Source: Flavobacterium omnivorum
GTDB taxonomy: Bacteria > Bacteroidota > Bacteroidia > Flavobacteriales > Flavobacteriaceae
Reading direction: 5' to 3'
DNA length: 64,000 nt
Assembly: GCF_900099915.1 (NCBI RefSeq)
Contig: NZ_FNDB01000005.1
Coordinates: forward strand, 124,001 to 188,000
The stretch's first letter is position 1. Each line of letters begins with the position of its first letter. The notes under the pieces were generated by a model. It had not been told where the DNA came from. It made no database searches and saw nothing but the letters and a program-made list of their open reading frames with translations. Positions 45,249-54,422 of the stretch are shown here, piece by piece. The position numbers and the translations under genes are program-made.

Positions 45249-46709
45249 ATGGATACAGAAATAAAATTAAAAGGTGATCGAATCATCGAACAAATCCCTT
45301 CAATAAAAGATAAAGCACTACGTATCAATTTAAATGAAAATATCTACGGTACTTTTGCAGAGATTGGAGCTGGACAGGAAACTGTAAGACATTTTTTTAG
45401 ATCTGGTGGATCTTCTGGAACAATTGCAAAAGCTATGTCAGCTTATGACAAAGACTTTAGTGATGCCGTTTATGGCATTGAAGAAGACGGCCGATATGTT
45501 ACTGAAAGCCGACTCAAAAAAATGCTATCTCATGAGGTCAATTTAATAGAAAAACGTTTGAGCCGAGAAAAACATCCCAATAAAATGTTTTTTAGTTATG
45601 CCAATACCGTTGCCACAATAGACTTTGCCAAACAATTCAAAGGCCATGGTTGGGTAGGTATTAGTTATCAAATTGAGCCTGACGAGGATTATAACGAAAT
45701 TATACTCCACATTCGTTTTAAAGAAACGGATGTTCGTTTACAACAAGAAACCCTCGGAATTCTTGGAGTAAACTTAATTTATGGAGCGTATTACAAATAC
45801 AACGATCCAAAACGCTTATTGCGTTATTTGTATGATCATCTAGATAAAGATCAATTAGAAATAGATACGATCAACTTCTCAGGTCCTCGTTTTGCCGATG
45901 TTGATAATCGTTTGATGAGTCTGCAACTTGTTAAAAATGGCATGACTGATGCAGTAATGTTTAATCCTGACGGCAAGAACATTCTTCCAGCAGCCATCTT
46001 GTACAAAAAAAATATTCTTGCTTTCCGTGGAAGTTTTCGTCCGGTGACAAAGGTTAACATGGATATGTATGAGAAATCATTGAAAATGTTTCTGAATGAA
46101 AACAAGGTAAATAAAGAAAATACACTTGTAATTTTTGAAATCACGCTGTCAAACCTTCGTTCTGATGGAGAAATCGATGAAAGAGATTTTATGGATCGAG
46201 CGGAGTTACTCTGCTCTCTTGGGCAAACAGTTATGATTTCGAACTTTCAAGAATACTATAAAGTAGTAGAATATTTTGCTAATTATACCAAGGCAAGAAT
46301 GGGATTAGCCATGGGTGTGAATAATTTGGTGGATATTTTTGACGAGAAATATTACCGTCATTTAAGTGGTGGAATACTAGAAGCTTTTGGTAAATTATTT
46401 TATCGCGATATGAAGGTGTTCTTGTATCCAATGATTGGTGAAAACGGTGAAATAATTACCTCAGAAAACTTGAAGGTACATCCTAGAATGAAAGAACTGT
46501 ATAAATTCTTTAAGTTCAATGGGAAAGTAGTTGATATAAATGATTATGATCCTTCTATTTTAGAAGTGTTCTCCCGTGAAGTTTTAAACATGATCAATCA
46601 AGGCAAAATGGGCTGGGAAACCATGCTTCCTTCTGGTATTGCCGAAATAATAAAAGAACACCAACTCTTTGGCTATGATCCAAATAAAGTTTTGAAAGAA
46701 ACTAATTAA
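45249..46709 (+). CDS. Conserved cytosolic protein of unknown function
   Basis: A 486-residue soluble protein without signal peptide or membrane helices. I recognise it only as a conserved bacterial family that databases have labelled inconsistently (for example as nicotinate-nucleotide adenylyltransferase or TonB-dependent receptor). Neither label fits: there is no HxGH nucleotidyltransferase motif and no export signal. Conserved-looking parts are RINLNENIYGTFAEIGAGQE, RHFFRSGGSSGTIAKAMSAY and GYDPNKVLKE at the end. It is single, with a candidate promoter in front and a strong terminator behind. Confidence 0.72.
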   Translation: MDTEIKLKGDRIIEQIPSIKDKALRINLNENIYGTFAEIGAGQETVRHFFRSGGSSGTIAKAMSAYDKDFSDAVYGIEEDGRYVTESRLKKMLSHEVNLIEKRLSREKHPNKMFFSYANTVATIDFAKQFKGHGWVGISYQIEPDEDYNEIILHIRFKETDVRLQQETLGILGVNLIYGAYYKYNDPKRLLRYLYDHLDKDQLEIDTINFSGPRFADVDNRLMSLQLVKNGMTDAVMFNPDGKNILPAAILYKKNILAFRGSFRPVTKVNMDMYEKSLKMFLNENKVNKENTLVIFEITLSNLRSDGEIDERDFMDRAELLCSLGQTVMISNFQEYYKVVEYFANYTKARMGLAMGVNNLVDIFDEKYYRHLSGGILEAFGKLFYRDMKVFLYPMIGENGEIITSENLKVHPRMKELYKFFKFNGKVVDINDYDPSILEVFSREVLNMINQGKMGWETMLPSGIAEIIKEHQLFGYDPNKVLKETN

Positions 46710-46726
46710 TACCTTTATTATAGTTT

Positions 46727-46772
46727 AAATACAAAATCCTTGATTGTGTAAACAGTCAAGGATTTTGTATTT
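46727..46772. terminator. Terminator behind the conserved unknown gene
   Basis: A 17-bp perfect stem (aaatacaaaatccttga / tcaaggattttgtattt) with a 12-nt loop, 17 nt beyond the stop. Confidence 0.9.
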
Positions 46773-46894
46773 ATATGTATTTTATTATTTTAGATAGACA
46801 GTAACAAATATTTATGTTTGTTTCTGTCTATTTTAATTTTGAAATATTTGAGAATTAGATTCTAAAAGAGGTTTATTTTTTTACTACTAAAGAT

Positions 46895-47347
46895 TTACTT
46901 TAATATTTGCGCAGCGTGTTCTTTAGTTTTTACTTTTTCGATAACCTCATCAATAATTCCGTTTTCGTCTATTACAAAAGTGGTTCTGTTGATTCCATCA
47001 TATTCTTTCCCCATAAATTTTTTGGGACCCCAAACCCCAAAAGCCTGAATAACGGATTTATCTTCATCGGTTAGTAAGGGAAAAGGAAATTCGTACTTGT
47101 CCTTAAACTTGGCTTGCGCTTTGGCTGAATCAGCGCTTACACCCAACAAAGCATAATTATTAGCTTGAAAACGCTCAAAATTATCTCTTAAATCACAAGC
47201 TTCTGCTGTACATCCAGGTGTACTTGCTTTCGGGTAAAAGAAAACTACGAGTTTTTTTCCAGCGTAATCGGCTAATTGATGTGCTTTTCCATCCTGATCC
47301 AAGGCAGAGAAATCAGGGGCTTTATCGCCTTTTTTTAATGTTGTCAT
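46895..47347 (-). CDS. bcp: Thioredoxin-dependent thiol peroxidase (Bcp/PrxQ)
   Basis: A 150-residue cytoplasmic peroxiredoxin that reduces hydrogen peroxide and organic peroxides with electrons from thioredoxin. The peroxidatic cysteine is C46 in TPGCTAEAC. The second cysteine, C51, five residues later, is the resolving cysteine of the alpha-2 type of Bcp/PrxQ. The fold is confirmed by KAPDFSALDQDG, VVFFYPKAS and GVSADS. It is monocistronic on the minus strand. Confidence 0.94.
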   Translation of the reverse strand: MTTLKKGDKAPDFSALDQDGKAHQLADYAGKKLVVFFYPKASTPGCTAEACDLRDNFERFQANNYALLGVSADSAKAQAKFKDKYEFPFPLLTDEDKSVIQAFGVWGPKKFMGKEYDGINRTTFVIDENGIIDEVIEKVKTKEHAAQILK

Positions 47348-47493
47348 AATTTTGTTTGTTTGTTAACCGTAAAGTTCGCAACATTGCTATTGCTTTTTAA
47401 AACTTAGCTATTTTTACTAATGCTATTTCTATTAATTTTAATTGAAAGTACTACTCTCAAATGTATCGAAGTACACCTCTATACACTATTTAC

Positions 47494-47635
47494 TGCCCCA
47501 GATGGCAATGTAAAGCCCAGACTAAAAAAAACTATTTTTTCTTGGTAATATAGAGCGACCGGCAGGAAGCTCATTTATGACCTTAGAAAAAAAGTTTTTT
47601 GAAGGAGGACTTGCAATGTACAGCTGGATTAGGCA
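47494..47635. repeat. Degenerate intergenic repeat, copy B
   Basis: It aligns with copy A at 9661-9850 (blocks attttttcttg, agagcga followed by ggaa, tttatgac-ttagaaaaaa, agc-ggattagg). It occupies most of the gap between bcp and nth, and no open frame is present. The flanks (47348-47493 and 47636-47679) show only AT-rich sequence. Confidence 0.5.
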
Positions 47636-47679
47636 CATACTAAAAATTACACTATTTTTACACGTATAAAAATACAAAA

Positions 47680-48345
47680 ATGAATAAGCAAGAACGTGTA
47701 ACTTTTGTTATAAATACGTTAAAAGAATTATATCCAACGATCCCTATTCCGCTGGATCACAAAGATCCTTACACCTTATTAATTGCCGTTTTGTTATCGG
47801 CACAGTGCACGGATGTGCGTGTAAATCAAGTTACCCCTTTGCTTTTTGACAAGGCAGATAATCCATACGATATGATTAAAATGTCAGTGGAGGAAATTAA
47901 AGCAATCATTCGACCTTGCGGTCTATCGCCAATGAAATCGAAAGGAATTCATGGATTATCTCATATACTAATTGACAAACATGGTGGAAAAGTGCCTCAA
48001 AGTTTTGAGTATTTAGAAGAACTGCCGGCTGTGGGACATAAAACAGCGAGTGTGGTAATGTCTCAGGCGTTTGGAGTTCCTGCATTTCCTGTTGATACTC
48101 ACATTCATAGATTGATGTACCGCTGGAATTTGACCAATGGAAAAAACGTAGTGCAAACGGAGAAAGATGCGAAACGTATTTTTCCCGAGGAAATATGGAA
48201 TGATTTACACCTACAGATTATTTGGTACGGGAGGGAATATTCTCCAGCTCGTGGCTGGGATTTAGAAAAAGATGTGATTACCAAAACTATTGGTCGCAAA
48301 ACTGTACTTGATACTTATCTCAAAAAGCAAAGTAGCAAAAAATAA
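47680..48345 (+). CDS. nth: Endonuclease III (DNA glycosylase/AP lyase) without Fe-S cluster ligands
   Basis: A 221-residue base-excision repair enzyme that removes oxidised pyrimidines and cuts at abasic sites. The helix-hairpin-helix motif ELPAVGHKTASVV carries the catalytic Lys121, and the catalytic Asp139 lies in FPVDTHIHR. In E. coli Nth a C-terminal C-x6-C-x2-C-x5-C loop binds a [4Fe-4S] cluster. Here the region after YSPARGW contains no cysteine (WDLEKDVITKTIGRKTV), so the cluster is absent. The core catalytic residues are intact, so activity is expected. Confidence 0.93.
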   Translation: MNKQERVTFVINTLKELYPTIPIPLDHKDPYTLLIAVLLSAQCTDVRVNQVTPLLFDKADNPYDMIKMSVEEIKAIIRPCGLSPMKSKGIHGLSHILIDKHGGKVPQSFEYLEELPAVGHKTASVVMSQAFGVPAFPVDTHIHRLMYRWNLTNGKNVVQTEKDAKRIFPEEIWNDLHLQIIWYGREYSPARGWDLEKDVITKTIGRKTVLDTYLKKQSSKK

Positions 48346-48385
48346 AAAATCCCACCGATTCCATTTGGAATACGGTGGGATTTTT
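48345..48385. terminator. Terminator after nth
   Basis: A 13-bp perfect stem (aaaaatcccaccg / cggtgggattttt) with a 15-nt loop, starting at the nth stop codon. Also suits termination of the convergent 47-codon ORF. Confidence 0.9.
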
Positions 48386-48432
48386 AAGTTGGTTACAATT
48401 GAAAAGTGATTTTTTTTTCAATCAAGTTAGTC

Positions 48433-48576
48433 CTAATTCGATATAATTTCGAAACTTTTATCGTGTATTTTTATTATGCTTAGTGCTTTGGAATAGCCTA
48501 ATAAAAAAGAAATTGTTTCTTTACTTGGTTTCATCGTTTGGGAAACTAATGATTTTTTTGAGTAAGTTTTTGCCAT
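48433..48576 (-). CDS. Possible 47-residue basic protein downstream of the ECF sigma factor
   Basis: An ATG-started frame of 47 codons plus TAG on the minus strand, 52 nt after the sigma factor stop. The product begins MAKTYSKKSLVSQTMKPS and is Lys/Ser-rich with a short amphipathic middle (TISFLLGYSKALSIIKI). No domain is recognisable. It is in the same orientation as the sigma gene, is open from end to end and fills most of an otherwise unexplained gap. The length is near the limit for chance ORFs, so conservation must decide. It could be an adaptor or regulator of the sigma factor, but that is speculation. Confidence 0.5.
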   Translation of the reverse strand: MAKTYSKKSLVSQTMKPSKETISFLLGYSKALSIIKIHDKSFEIISN

Positions 48577-48628
48577 AAAGTAATACCTTTTTGTTTTCTA
48601 TTACAACGCAGCAACTTTCAAGATATTG

Positions 48629-49213
48629 TTAATTGGTTAAAACAATTTGGTGTTTATCAATTACTTTTCTCAAATTCATCAAAGCGTAACGCATTCTCCC
48701 TAAGGCAGTATTAATGCTCACTCCGGTAGACTCTGATATTTCCTTAAAACTCATATCTTGGTACATACGCATGACCAAAACTTCTTTTTGATCGGCTGGA
48801 AGTTCTTCTATTAGTTTTTGTAAATCCATTTGGACTTGGTCCGCTATGATTTTATTTTCTATAGTCAACGAATCATCAGACATTATTGAAAAAATAGAAA
48901 ACTCCTCTGTTTCTCTGAACATAGGCATTTTTTTTGTTTTTCGATAATGATCCACTACCAGATTATGAGAAATACGCATTACCCATGGTAAGAATTTACC
49001 TTCTTCATTATAAGAGTTTGATTTCAAAGTTTTTATAACTTTGATAAAGGTATCTTGAAAAATATCGTTGGTTATATCTCGATCTGGGATTTTGGAATAA
49101 ATAAATCCGTAGATTTTTGATTCGTGCCTTTTTATTAGTTTAGCTAAGGCATCCTCATTACCTGCGACATATTCCTTAACTAATGACGCGTCTGGAAGTT
49201 GTATATTAACCAT
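48629..49213 (-). CDS. ECF-type RNA polymerase sigma factor
   Basis: A 194-residue sigma-70-family factor of the extracytoplasmic-function type. Region 2 includes LIKRHESKIYGFIYSKI and DIFQDTFIKVIKTL, the -10 contacting helix includes WVMRISHNLVVDHYRK, and region 4 is LPADQKEVLVMRMYQDMSFKEI plus the HTH ISESTGVSINTALGRMRYAL (quoted in parts). No anti-sigma gene is next to it, unlike the SusC/FecR-linked factors. It resembles the conserved general-stress-like sigma factor present as a single copy in flavobacteria. The minus-strand neighbour downstream is the 47-codon ORF. An AT-rich 340-nt region lies upstream. Confidence 0.93.
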   Translation of the reverse strand: MVNIQLPDASLVKEYVAGNEDALAKLIKRHESKIYGFIYSKIPDRDITNDIFQDTFIKVIKTLKSNSYNEEGKFLPWVMRISHNLVVDHYRKTKKMPMFRETEEFSIFSIMSDDSLTIENKIIADQVQMDLQKLIEELPADQKEVLVMRMYQDMSFKEISESTGVSINTALGRMRYALMNLRKVIDKHQIVLTN

Positions 49214-49480
49214 AATAATACTTTTTAGTTGTTAATTAAAATTCGAGATTTTTCTCTAAAAAGTAGTTTTCTATTATAGGCTAAAAAGTGTTTAAGTTGT
49301 TAAGTTTTCAAATTTAACCAATTATTATTTTAACATGCAAGTAAAATTAATAAAAATTAACATATCAAAAATAAAATTTGTTAAAATTTTTCTTCTTTTT
49401 TTACATTAACAATACAAATAGTATGCCTTTACTTAACACAGTAAATTTTATGTCAAGGAATTCTTAAAAATAAAAGAACC

Positions 49481-49525
49481 AAAATAAGACTTGATTATTA
49501 ATTGATTAGAATCAAACCTTATTTT
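49481..49525 (-). terminator. Terminator of the beta-glucan utilisation operon
   Basis: An imperfect 16-nt stem (aaaataagacttgatt / aatcaaaccttatttt, one mismatch) about 30 nt downstream of the last gene of the minus-strand operon. The remaining gap 49214-49556 is AT-rich and holds the upstream region of the ECF sigma gene; no gene is seen. Confidence 0.65.
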
Positions 49526-49556
49526 AGTTGCAATCTTTTTAGATGATTTTTATCAA

Positions 49557-50312
49557 TTATTGATAGACTTTAATATAATCCACTGTAAAATCCTGCGGAA
49601 GAATTGTATCGTCCACTTCAGGACCACCAAAATTTCCTCCGATGGCCATATTCACAATAATATAGAATGGCTGATTGAAAGGCCAAATTGCCTCTGTTTT
49701 ATTTTCAGGCGCAAACGTGTAGACTAAAGTATCATCCACAAAAAAATCAATCTTGTCTTTGGTCCAATCCATAGCATAAATATGAAAACCTTCCTCAATA
49801 TCATCAAATCTCGTTTTCTTTGTATTGATAGTATTTCCATGGCTGTCCTGCGTGTGCAAAGATGTAAAAACCATATTGGGTTCTTTACCAACATATTCTA
49901 AAATATCTATTTCACCGCATTTTGGCCAACCGACTTCACTGATATTAGAACCTAACATCCACAAAGCAGGCCATACACCTTGACCTACAGGCAGCTTTGC
50001 TCTCGCCTCGAAACGGCCGTATTGAAACTCTTTTTTGCCTTTGGTAGTGATTCGTGTCGAAGTGTATTTATCACCTTCTTTTTTACCTGTAATGACCAAT
50101 TTATTTTTTGCAAGCTTATGATTTTGTTTCGTGTACAATTGTCGTTCGTTATTTCCCCAACCGCAATTAGGACAACCATCGCCAAGTTCAAAATTCCAAC
50201 TCTTTTCGTTTAACGTTTTACCGCTGAAATTTTCCTCCCAAACCAGTTTTCGTTTGTTCTGTTGCGCAAAAGAAAAATTAACCACAAGTAATAGTACTAG
50301 TATTTTTTTCAT
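49557..50312 (-). CDS. GH16 endo-beta-glucanase (laminarinase type), secreted
   Basis: A 251-residue single-domain glycoside hydrolase family 16 enzyme that cleaves beta-1,3(1,4)-glucans such as laminarin. The signal peptide is of the SpI type (MKKILVLLLVVNFSFAQ). The catalytic signature GEIDILEYVG gives E134 as nucleophile, D136 as helper and E139 as acid/base. GVWPALWMLG and WPKCGEID frame the active site. It lacks a lipobox, so it is probably periplasmic or soluble secreted, in contrast to the lipoprotein GH16 upstream. It is the last gene of the utilisation operon, 6 nt after the GH3 gene. Confidence 0.93.
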   Translation of the reverse strand: MKKILVLLLVVNFSFAQQNKRKLVWEENFSGKTLNEKSWNFELGDGCPNCGWGNNERQLYTKQNHKLAKNKLVITGKKEGDKYTSTRITTKGKKEFQYGRFEARAKLPVGQGVWPALWMLGSNISEVGWPKCGEIDILEYVGKEPNMVFTSLHTQDSHGNTINTKKTRFDDIEEGFHIYAMDWTKDKIDFFVDDTLVYTFAPENKTEAIWPFNQPFYIIVNMAIGGNFGGPEVDDTILPQDFTVDYIKVYQ

Positions 50313-50318
50313 TTTATT

Positions 50319-52619
50319 TTAATTAGAATATTGAAAATCACCTTCCAACTTTGTTACTGAACTGCCTCCGATGAATACTTTAAAGTCTCCAACTTCTGCT
50401 TCCCATTTTCTATTAGCTGTAAAATATTCGATTGTTTTTTCATCAATTGTAAATACCACTTTTTTGGTCTCGTTAGGTTGCAATTCTATCATTTCAAATC
50501 CTTTTAACTCTTTAACCGGACGGGTGATACTTCCTATCAAATCTCTAATATACAATTGAACCACTTCTTTTCCGGTAACTTTCCCTGTATTTTTTAAATT
50601 TACAGAAACTTCAATTTTACCTTTTTTAGCAAATGTTTTGGATGAGAATTGCAAATCGGAATATTCAAATTTAGAGTAACTTAGACCGTGACCAAAAGGG
50701 TATAAAGGCGTATTTTTTTCATCAATGTAATGCGACCAAAACACACTTTCAGGTTCATTCATTACTGGTCTTCCCGTATTTTTATAATTGTAATAAATAG
50801 GAATCTGACCCACATTTCTAGGAAAAGTCATTGGTAATTTCCCACTTGGGTTGTAATCACCGTACAAAACCTGAGCAATAGCGTTACCGCTTTGTGTTCC
50901 TAAATGCCATCCTTCAACAATAGCCGGAATATTTTCATCAGCCCAAGGAATCGCTAATGGGCGACCGTTATTTAAAACCAATACCACATTTGGATTGACT
51001 TTGTATACAGCTTCTAATAATTCTTGTTGCACACCTGGCAAACCAATATCAGCTCTACTCCTACCTTCACCTGATTGCAAACCATGTTCTCCTAAAACCA
51101 TAACTACTACGTCCGCTTGTTTTGCAACGGATATCGCTTCAGCAAATCCACTTTTGTCCGTCATATTTATTTTGGTTTCCCAAACGAATTGCGTTCTTCC
51201 TTCTGTTACATCAGCTCCTTTGGTATAAGTAAGCTGATTCCCGGGATATTTTTGCAATCCTTCCAAAACTGATATGGCTGTATTATCATCAGCAGCGATT
51301 CTCCAACTTCCTAAAGGACTTGTTTTATCATTTGCCAAACCACCGATTAATGCAATTTTTTGACCTGATTTTTTAAGAGGCAATAAGTCCTTTTCGTTTT
51401 TCAAAAGTACAATTGACTTTTTGGCCATATCCAGAACTCCTTCATGAAATTCTGCTTTTCCAACGGTTGCCAATTCGCGATTTTCATCACAGTATTTATA
51501 AGGATCGTCAAATAAACCCAATTCGAATTTTACTTTCAAAATACGTCTTGCCGCATCATCAATAACACTTTCTTTGACTTTGCCTTCTTTAACCAACGCC
51601 ACTAAATGTTCCACATACGCACTGGATTCCATATCCATGTCGGAACCTGCATTAATAGCTATTTCAGCAGCTTGTTTACTATCTTTCGCATAACCATGTG
51701 GAATCATTTCGTTGATAGACCCCCAATCAGACACTACAAAACCATCAAATTTCCAATCTCCTTTTAAGACTTCTCGTTGCAAATAGCTATTACCTGTTGC
51801 AGGAATGCCATTCAATTCATTAAATGAGTTCATAAATGTTCGAACGCCAGCATCAACAGCCGCTTTAAAAGTCGGAAAAATAGTGTTTTGCAACACGGTT
51901 TCGCTTATATCAACTGTATTATAATCTCTTCCTGATTCGGCAAAAGCATAACCTGCAAAATGTTTGGCGCAAGCCAAAATAGTATTTACAGCGGCTAAAT
52001 CTTCCCCTTGAAAACCCTGGACACGAGCAACAGCAATTTTACTACCTAAAAATGGATCCTCACCAGCACCTTCCATCACACGACCCCAACGGGCATCTCG
52101 GGCAACATCAACCATAGGCGCAAAAGTCCAGTTTAGTCCCACGGCAGCGGCTTCTTCAGCGGCTATTGCAGCTGATTTTTTTATCGCTTCTAAATCCCAA
52201 CTTGCGGCTTCAGCCAGCGGAATAGGGCTAATCGTTTTATAACCGTGAATAACATCAAATCCAAAAATCAATGGAATCCCTAAGCGGGTTTGTTCAACCG
52301 CTATTTTTTGTAACGCTTTAACATCCTTAACTCCTTTTACATTCAGCATCGACCCGACTAATCCTTTTTTCAAGTCCTCGTATTTTTTTGCTGCCTGACC
52401 TACTTTTGGCGTTGGACCTGTAATATCCCAAAAACCATTGTACTGGTTGAGTTGCCCCACTTTTTCTTCGAGAGTCATCAATCGGAGAACTGAATCTACT
52501 TTAGTCTCTAAAACATTTTCTTTAGAATATGAAACAGGAGATTTCAAGATTTTATTACTGCAACCTGCAACTAGTAGCGCTGCTATAGCAAATGATGCTA
52601 ACAGGGATTTATTTTTCAT
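50319..52619 (-). CDS. bglX: GH3 beta-glucosidase lipoprotein
   Basis: A 766-residue glycoside hydrolase family 3 enzyme that removes glucose from the non-reducing ends of beta-gluco-oligosaccharides. A lipoprotein signal ends at LLVAGC. The N-terminal TIM barrel has the nucleophile Asp at about residue 298 in FVVSDWGS, and KHFAGYAFAESGRDYN binds substrate. The alpha/beta sandwich domain and a C-terminal FnIII-like domain (SVNLKNTGKVTGKEVVQLY) follow. Residues after the lipid Cys (SNKILK) are basic, so it should stay in the periplasm. It lies between the two GH16 genes of the operon. Confidence 0.94.
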   Translation of the reverse strand: MKNKSLLASFAIAALLVAGCSNKILKSPVSYSKENVLETKVDSVLRLMTLEEKVGQLNQYNGFWDITGPTPKVGQAAKKYEDLKKGLVGSMLNVKGVKDVKALQKIAVEQTRLGIPLIFGFDVIHGYKTISPIPLAEAASWDLEAIKKSAAIAAEEAAAVGLNWTFAPMVDVARDARWGRVMEGAGEDPFLGSKIAVARVQGFQGEDLAAVNTILACAKHFAGYAFAESGRDYNTVDISETVLQNTIFPTFKAAVDAGVRTFMNSFNELNGIPATGNSYLQREVLKGDWKFDGFVVSDWGSINEMIPHGYAKDSKQAAEIAINAGSDMDMESSAYVEHLVALVKEGKVKESVIDDAARRILKVKFELGLFDDPYKYCDENRELATVGKAEFHEGVLDMAKKSIVLLKNEKDLLPLKKSGQKIALIGGLANDKTSPLGSWRIAADDNTAISVLEGLQKYPGNQLTYTKGADVTEGRTQFVWETKINMTDKSGFAEAISVAKQADVVVMVLGEHGLQSGEGRSRADIGLPGVQQELLEAVYKVNPNVVLVLNNGRPLAIPWADENIPAIVEGWHLGTQSGNAIAQVLYGDYNPSGKLPMTFPRNVGQIPIYYNYKNTGRPVMNEPESVFWSHYIDEKNTPLYPFGHGLSYSKFEYSDLQFSSKTFAKKGKIEVSVNLKNTGKVTGKEVVQLYIRDLIGSITRPVKELKGFEMIELQPNETKKVVFTIDEKTIEYFTANRKWEAEVGDFKVFIGGSSVTKLEGDFQYSN

Positions 52620-52687
52620 CTTTATCCATTTTTATTATATTCAAAGGGCCGAAATAAATTCCGACCTTTTTATATTAATTCCTTATT

Positions 52688-54331
52688 TTATTGATAAATC
52701 CTCACATAATCAATCTCCATTGAAGATTGTGTAAAAGCAGGATCAATAGCTCCACCAAAAGTTCCTCCCATTGCCACATTCAAAATCATGAAAAAATCGC
52801 TGTTGAAAGGTACTGAACTACTGTTGGCAAACGTATGGAATAGCTTGTTATCCACATAAAACTGAATCGAAGTTGGACTCCATATCGTTTTATAAATATG
52901 AAACTCAGTAGATGCATTTGCAATTGTTGTTGTGGCAGTGTTTGGGTTTGCACCAAAATTACCAGGATAATGTAACGTGCCGTGAATAACGTTTGGATCA
53001 TTTCCTTTGTGCTCCATGAAATCAATTTCACCACATTTTGGCCAAGTGTTGGTCTTGTAATCTTGTCCTAAGGACCAAATTGCAGGCCAAGTTCCTCCAC
53101 CTACTGGTAGTTTAGCTTTAACCTCTATTTTACCGTATGTAAATTCGTATTTATCCTCTGTCTTTAATCTTGTAGAAGTGTAACTTGTTCCTACCTTTTT
53201 AGCAGTAATTTTTAAACTTCCACCTTGAACAATTACATTATCAGCAGCACTAGTGTACGTTTGTGCTTCACCATTCCCCCAACCGCCAGCACCAAGGTCA
53301 TAACCCCATTTTGTAGGATCTGGAGCACCGTCATTATTGAATTCATCAGAAAATTTCAAAACAGTATAATCAACTGTAGGAGTTGGTGTTACTGTTGCAC
53401 CTGGAGGCGAAGTGGTAAAAGTATGATACCAAGCTAAAAATGGATTTCCAGATTGAATCACGCGTACTACCATTCTATTATCAGTAATTGATAAGATTTC
53501 GTACGAACTAGTTCCAACAAAATACCCCATAAAACCACCATCTGCGATATTAATTACAGTTCCTCTGGTTTGAGTTGCACTATCTGGATTCTTAGTTACG
53601 AAAGATTCGGATTTGCTCAATGTGACAGTTTTTAACCCGCTAGTGTTTAGGTCATAACAAGCATCCTCACCACCTCCTTTAAAGGCACCATTATAATACG
53701 TTTGCCCCTTGTTATCTAACTCAAATTTCATTATTGGACCAACAAGAGAAAAAGTCATTACACTATTATACAAACACGTAGCTGATTTCTCATTAGGTTT
53801 AGCTTGATAGAAATCTGGGTAATAATTTTTTATTCCAAAAGTGGGATCTGACCAAGCAACATTTGGACCTACTCCTAAATGTCCTGGCTCAGTTTGCGCC
53901 CAATACCATTTTCTGGACGTTCCAGCTGTTAAGAATTGTAACGCTTGTTCATCTTTAAAATCACTAAAAACAGTTACTTCTAGAGTCGTATTAGTAGCTA
54001 CTCCTCCTGCTCCAGAAGCTATAACAGTAACAGTGTACGTATTTATACCTGGTGTAGCAAAAGTATTTTCAAAAACGCCGCTTGGTGAATTTTGAGAAGT
54101 TCCATCGCTAAAAATGTACTTATATGAAATAGCGTTATCCGCTGTACTAGAAAATTTCACTTTTCCAGAGCCATCTCCATTCGGAAACGCAACAGACTTG
54201 CCTGTTATTTCTACCGCAACCTGGAGGTTGGCAGGAGTATCTATTGCTCCAAAACCCAAATTATCCTCCTGACAATTGACCATCAAAAGAAGGACAAAAA
54301 TGGATACTATGTTAGTTATTATTTTTTTCAT
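52688..54331 (-). CDS. Surface GH16 endo-beta-glucanase with PKD-like and unknown middle domain
   Basis: A 547-residue lipoprotein (lipobox MVNC). The sequence after Cys, QEDN, fits the acidic surface-export signal of Flavobacteriaceae, so the enzyme is probably on the cell surface. An N-terminal PKD-like domain (about residues 27-120) is followed by a middle domain of about 190 residues that I do not recognise (about 128-318, from EQALQFLTAGTSRKWYWAQ). The C-terminal GH16 domain (about 325-547) has the catalytic motif CGEIDFMEHKG with E435, D437 and E440. It should make the first endo-cut in the glucan. Confidence 0.92.
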   Translation of the reverse strand: MKKIITNIVSIFVLLLMVNCQEDNLGFGAIDTPANLQVAVEITGKSVAFPNGDGSGKVKFSSTADNAISYKYIFSDGTSQNSPSGVFENTFATPGINTYTVTVIASGAGGVATNTTLEVTVFSDFKDEQALQFLTAGTSRKWYWAQTEPGHLGVGPNVAWSDPTFGIKNYYPDFYQAKPNEKSATCLYNSVMTFSLVGPIMKFELDNKGQTYYNGAFKGGGEDACYDLNTSGLKTVTLSKSESFVTKNPDSATQTRGTVINIADGGFMGYFVGTSSYEILSITDNRMVVRVIQSGNPFLAWYHTFTTSPPGATVTPTPTVDYTVLKFSDEFNNDGAPDPTKWGYDLGAGGWGNGEAQTYTSAADNVIVQGGSLKITAKKVGTSYTSTRLKTEDKYEFTYGKIEVKAKLPVGGGTWPAIWSLGQDYKTNTWPKCGEIDFMEHKGNDPNVIHGTLHYPGNFGANPNTATTTIANASTEFHIYKTIWSPTSIQFYVDNKLFHTFANSSSVPFNSDFFMILNVAMGGTFGGAIDPAFTQSSMEIDYVRIYQ

Positions 54332-54422
54332 TTTTACTATTTTTTTTTTTAAAATCTAGTTGTGATAATCGATTGAAATCCTATCCTTTTAAATTGATCA
54401 TGAATTTACTTTATCCGATTTA

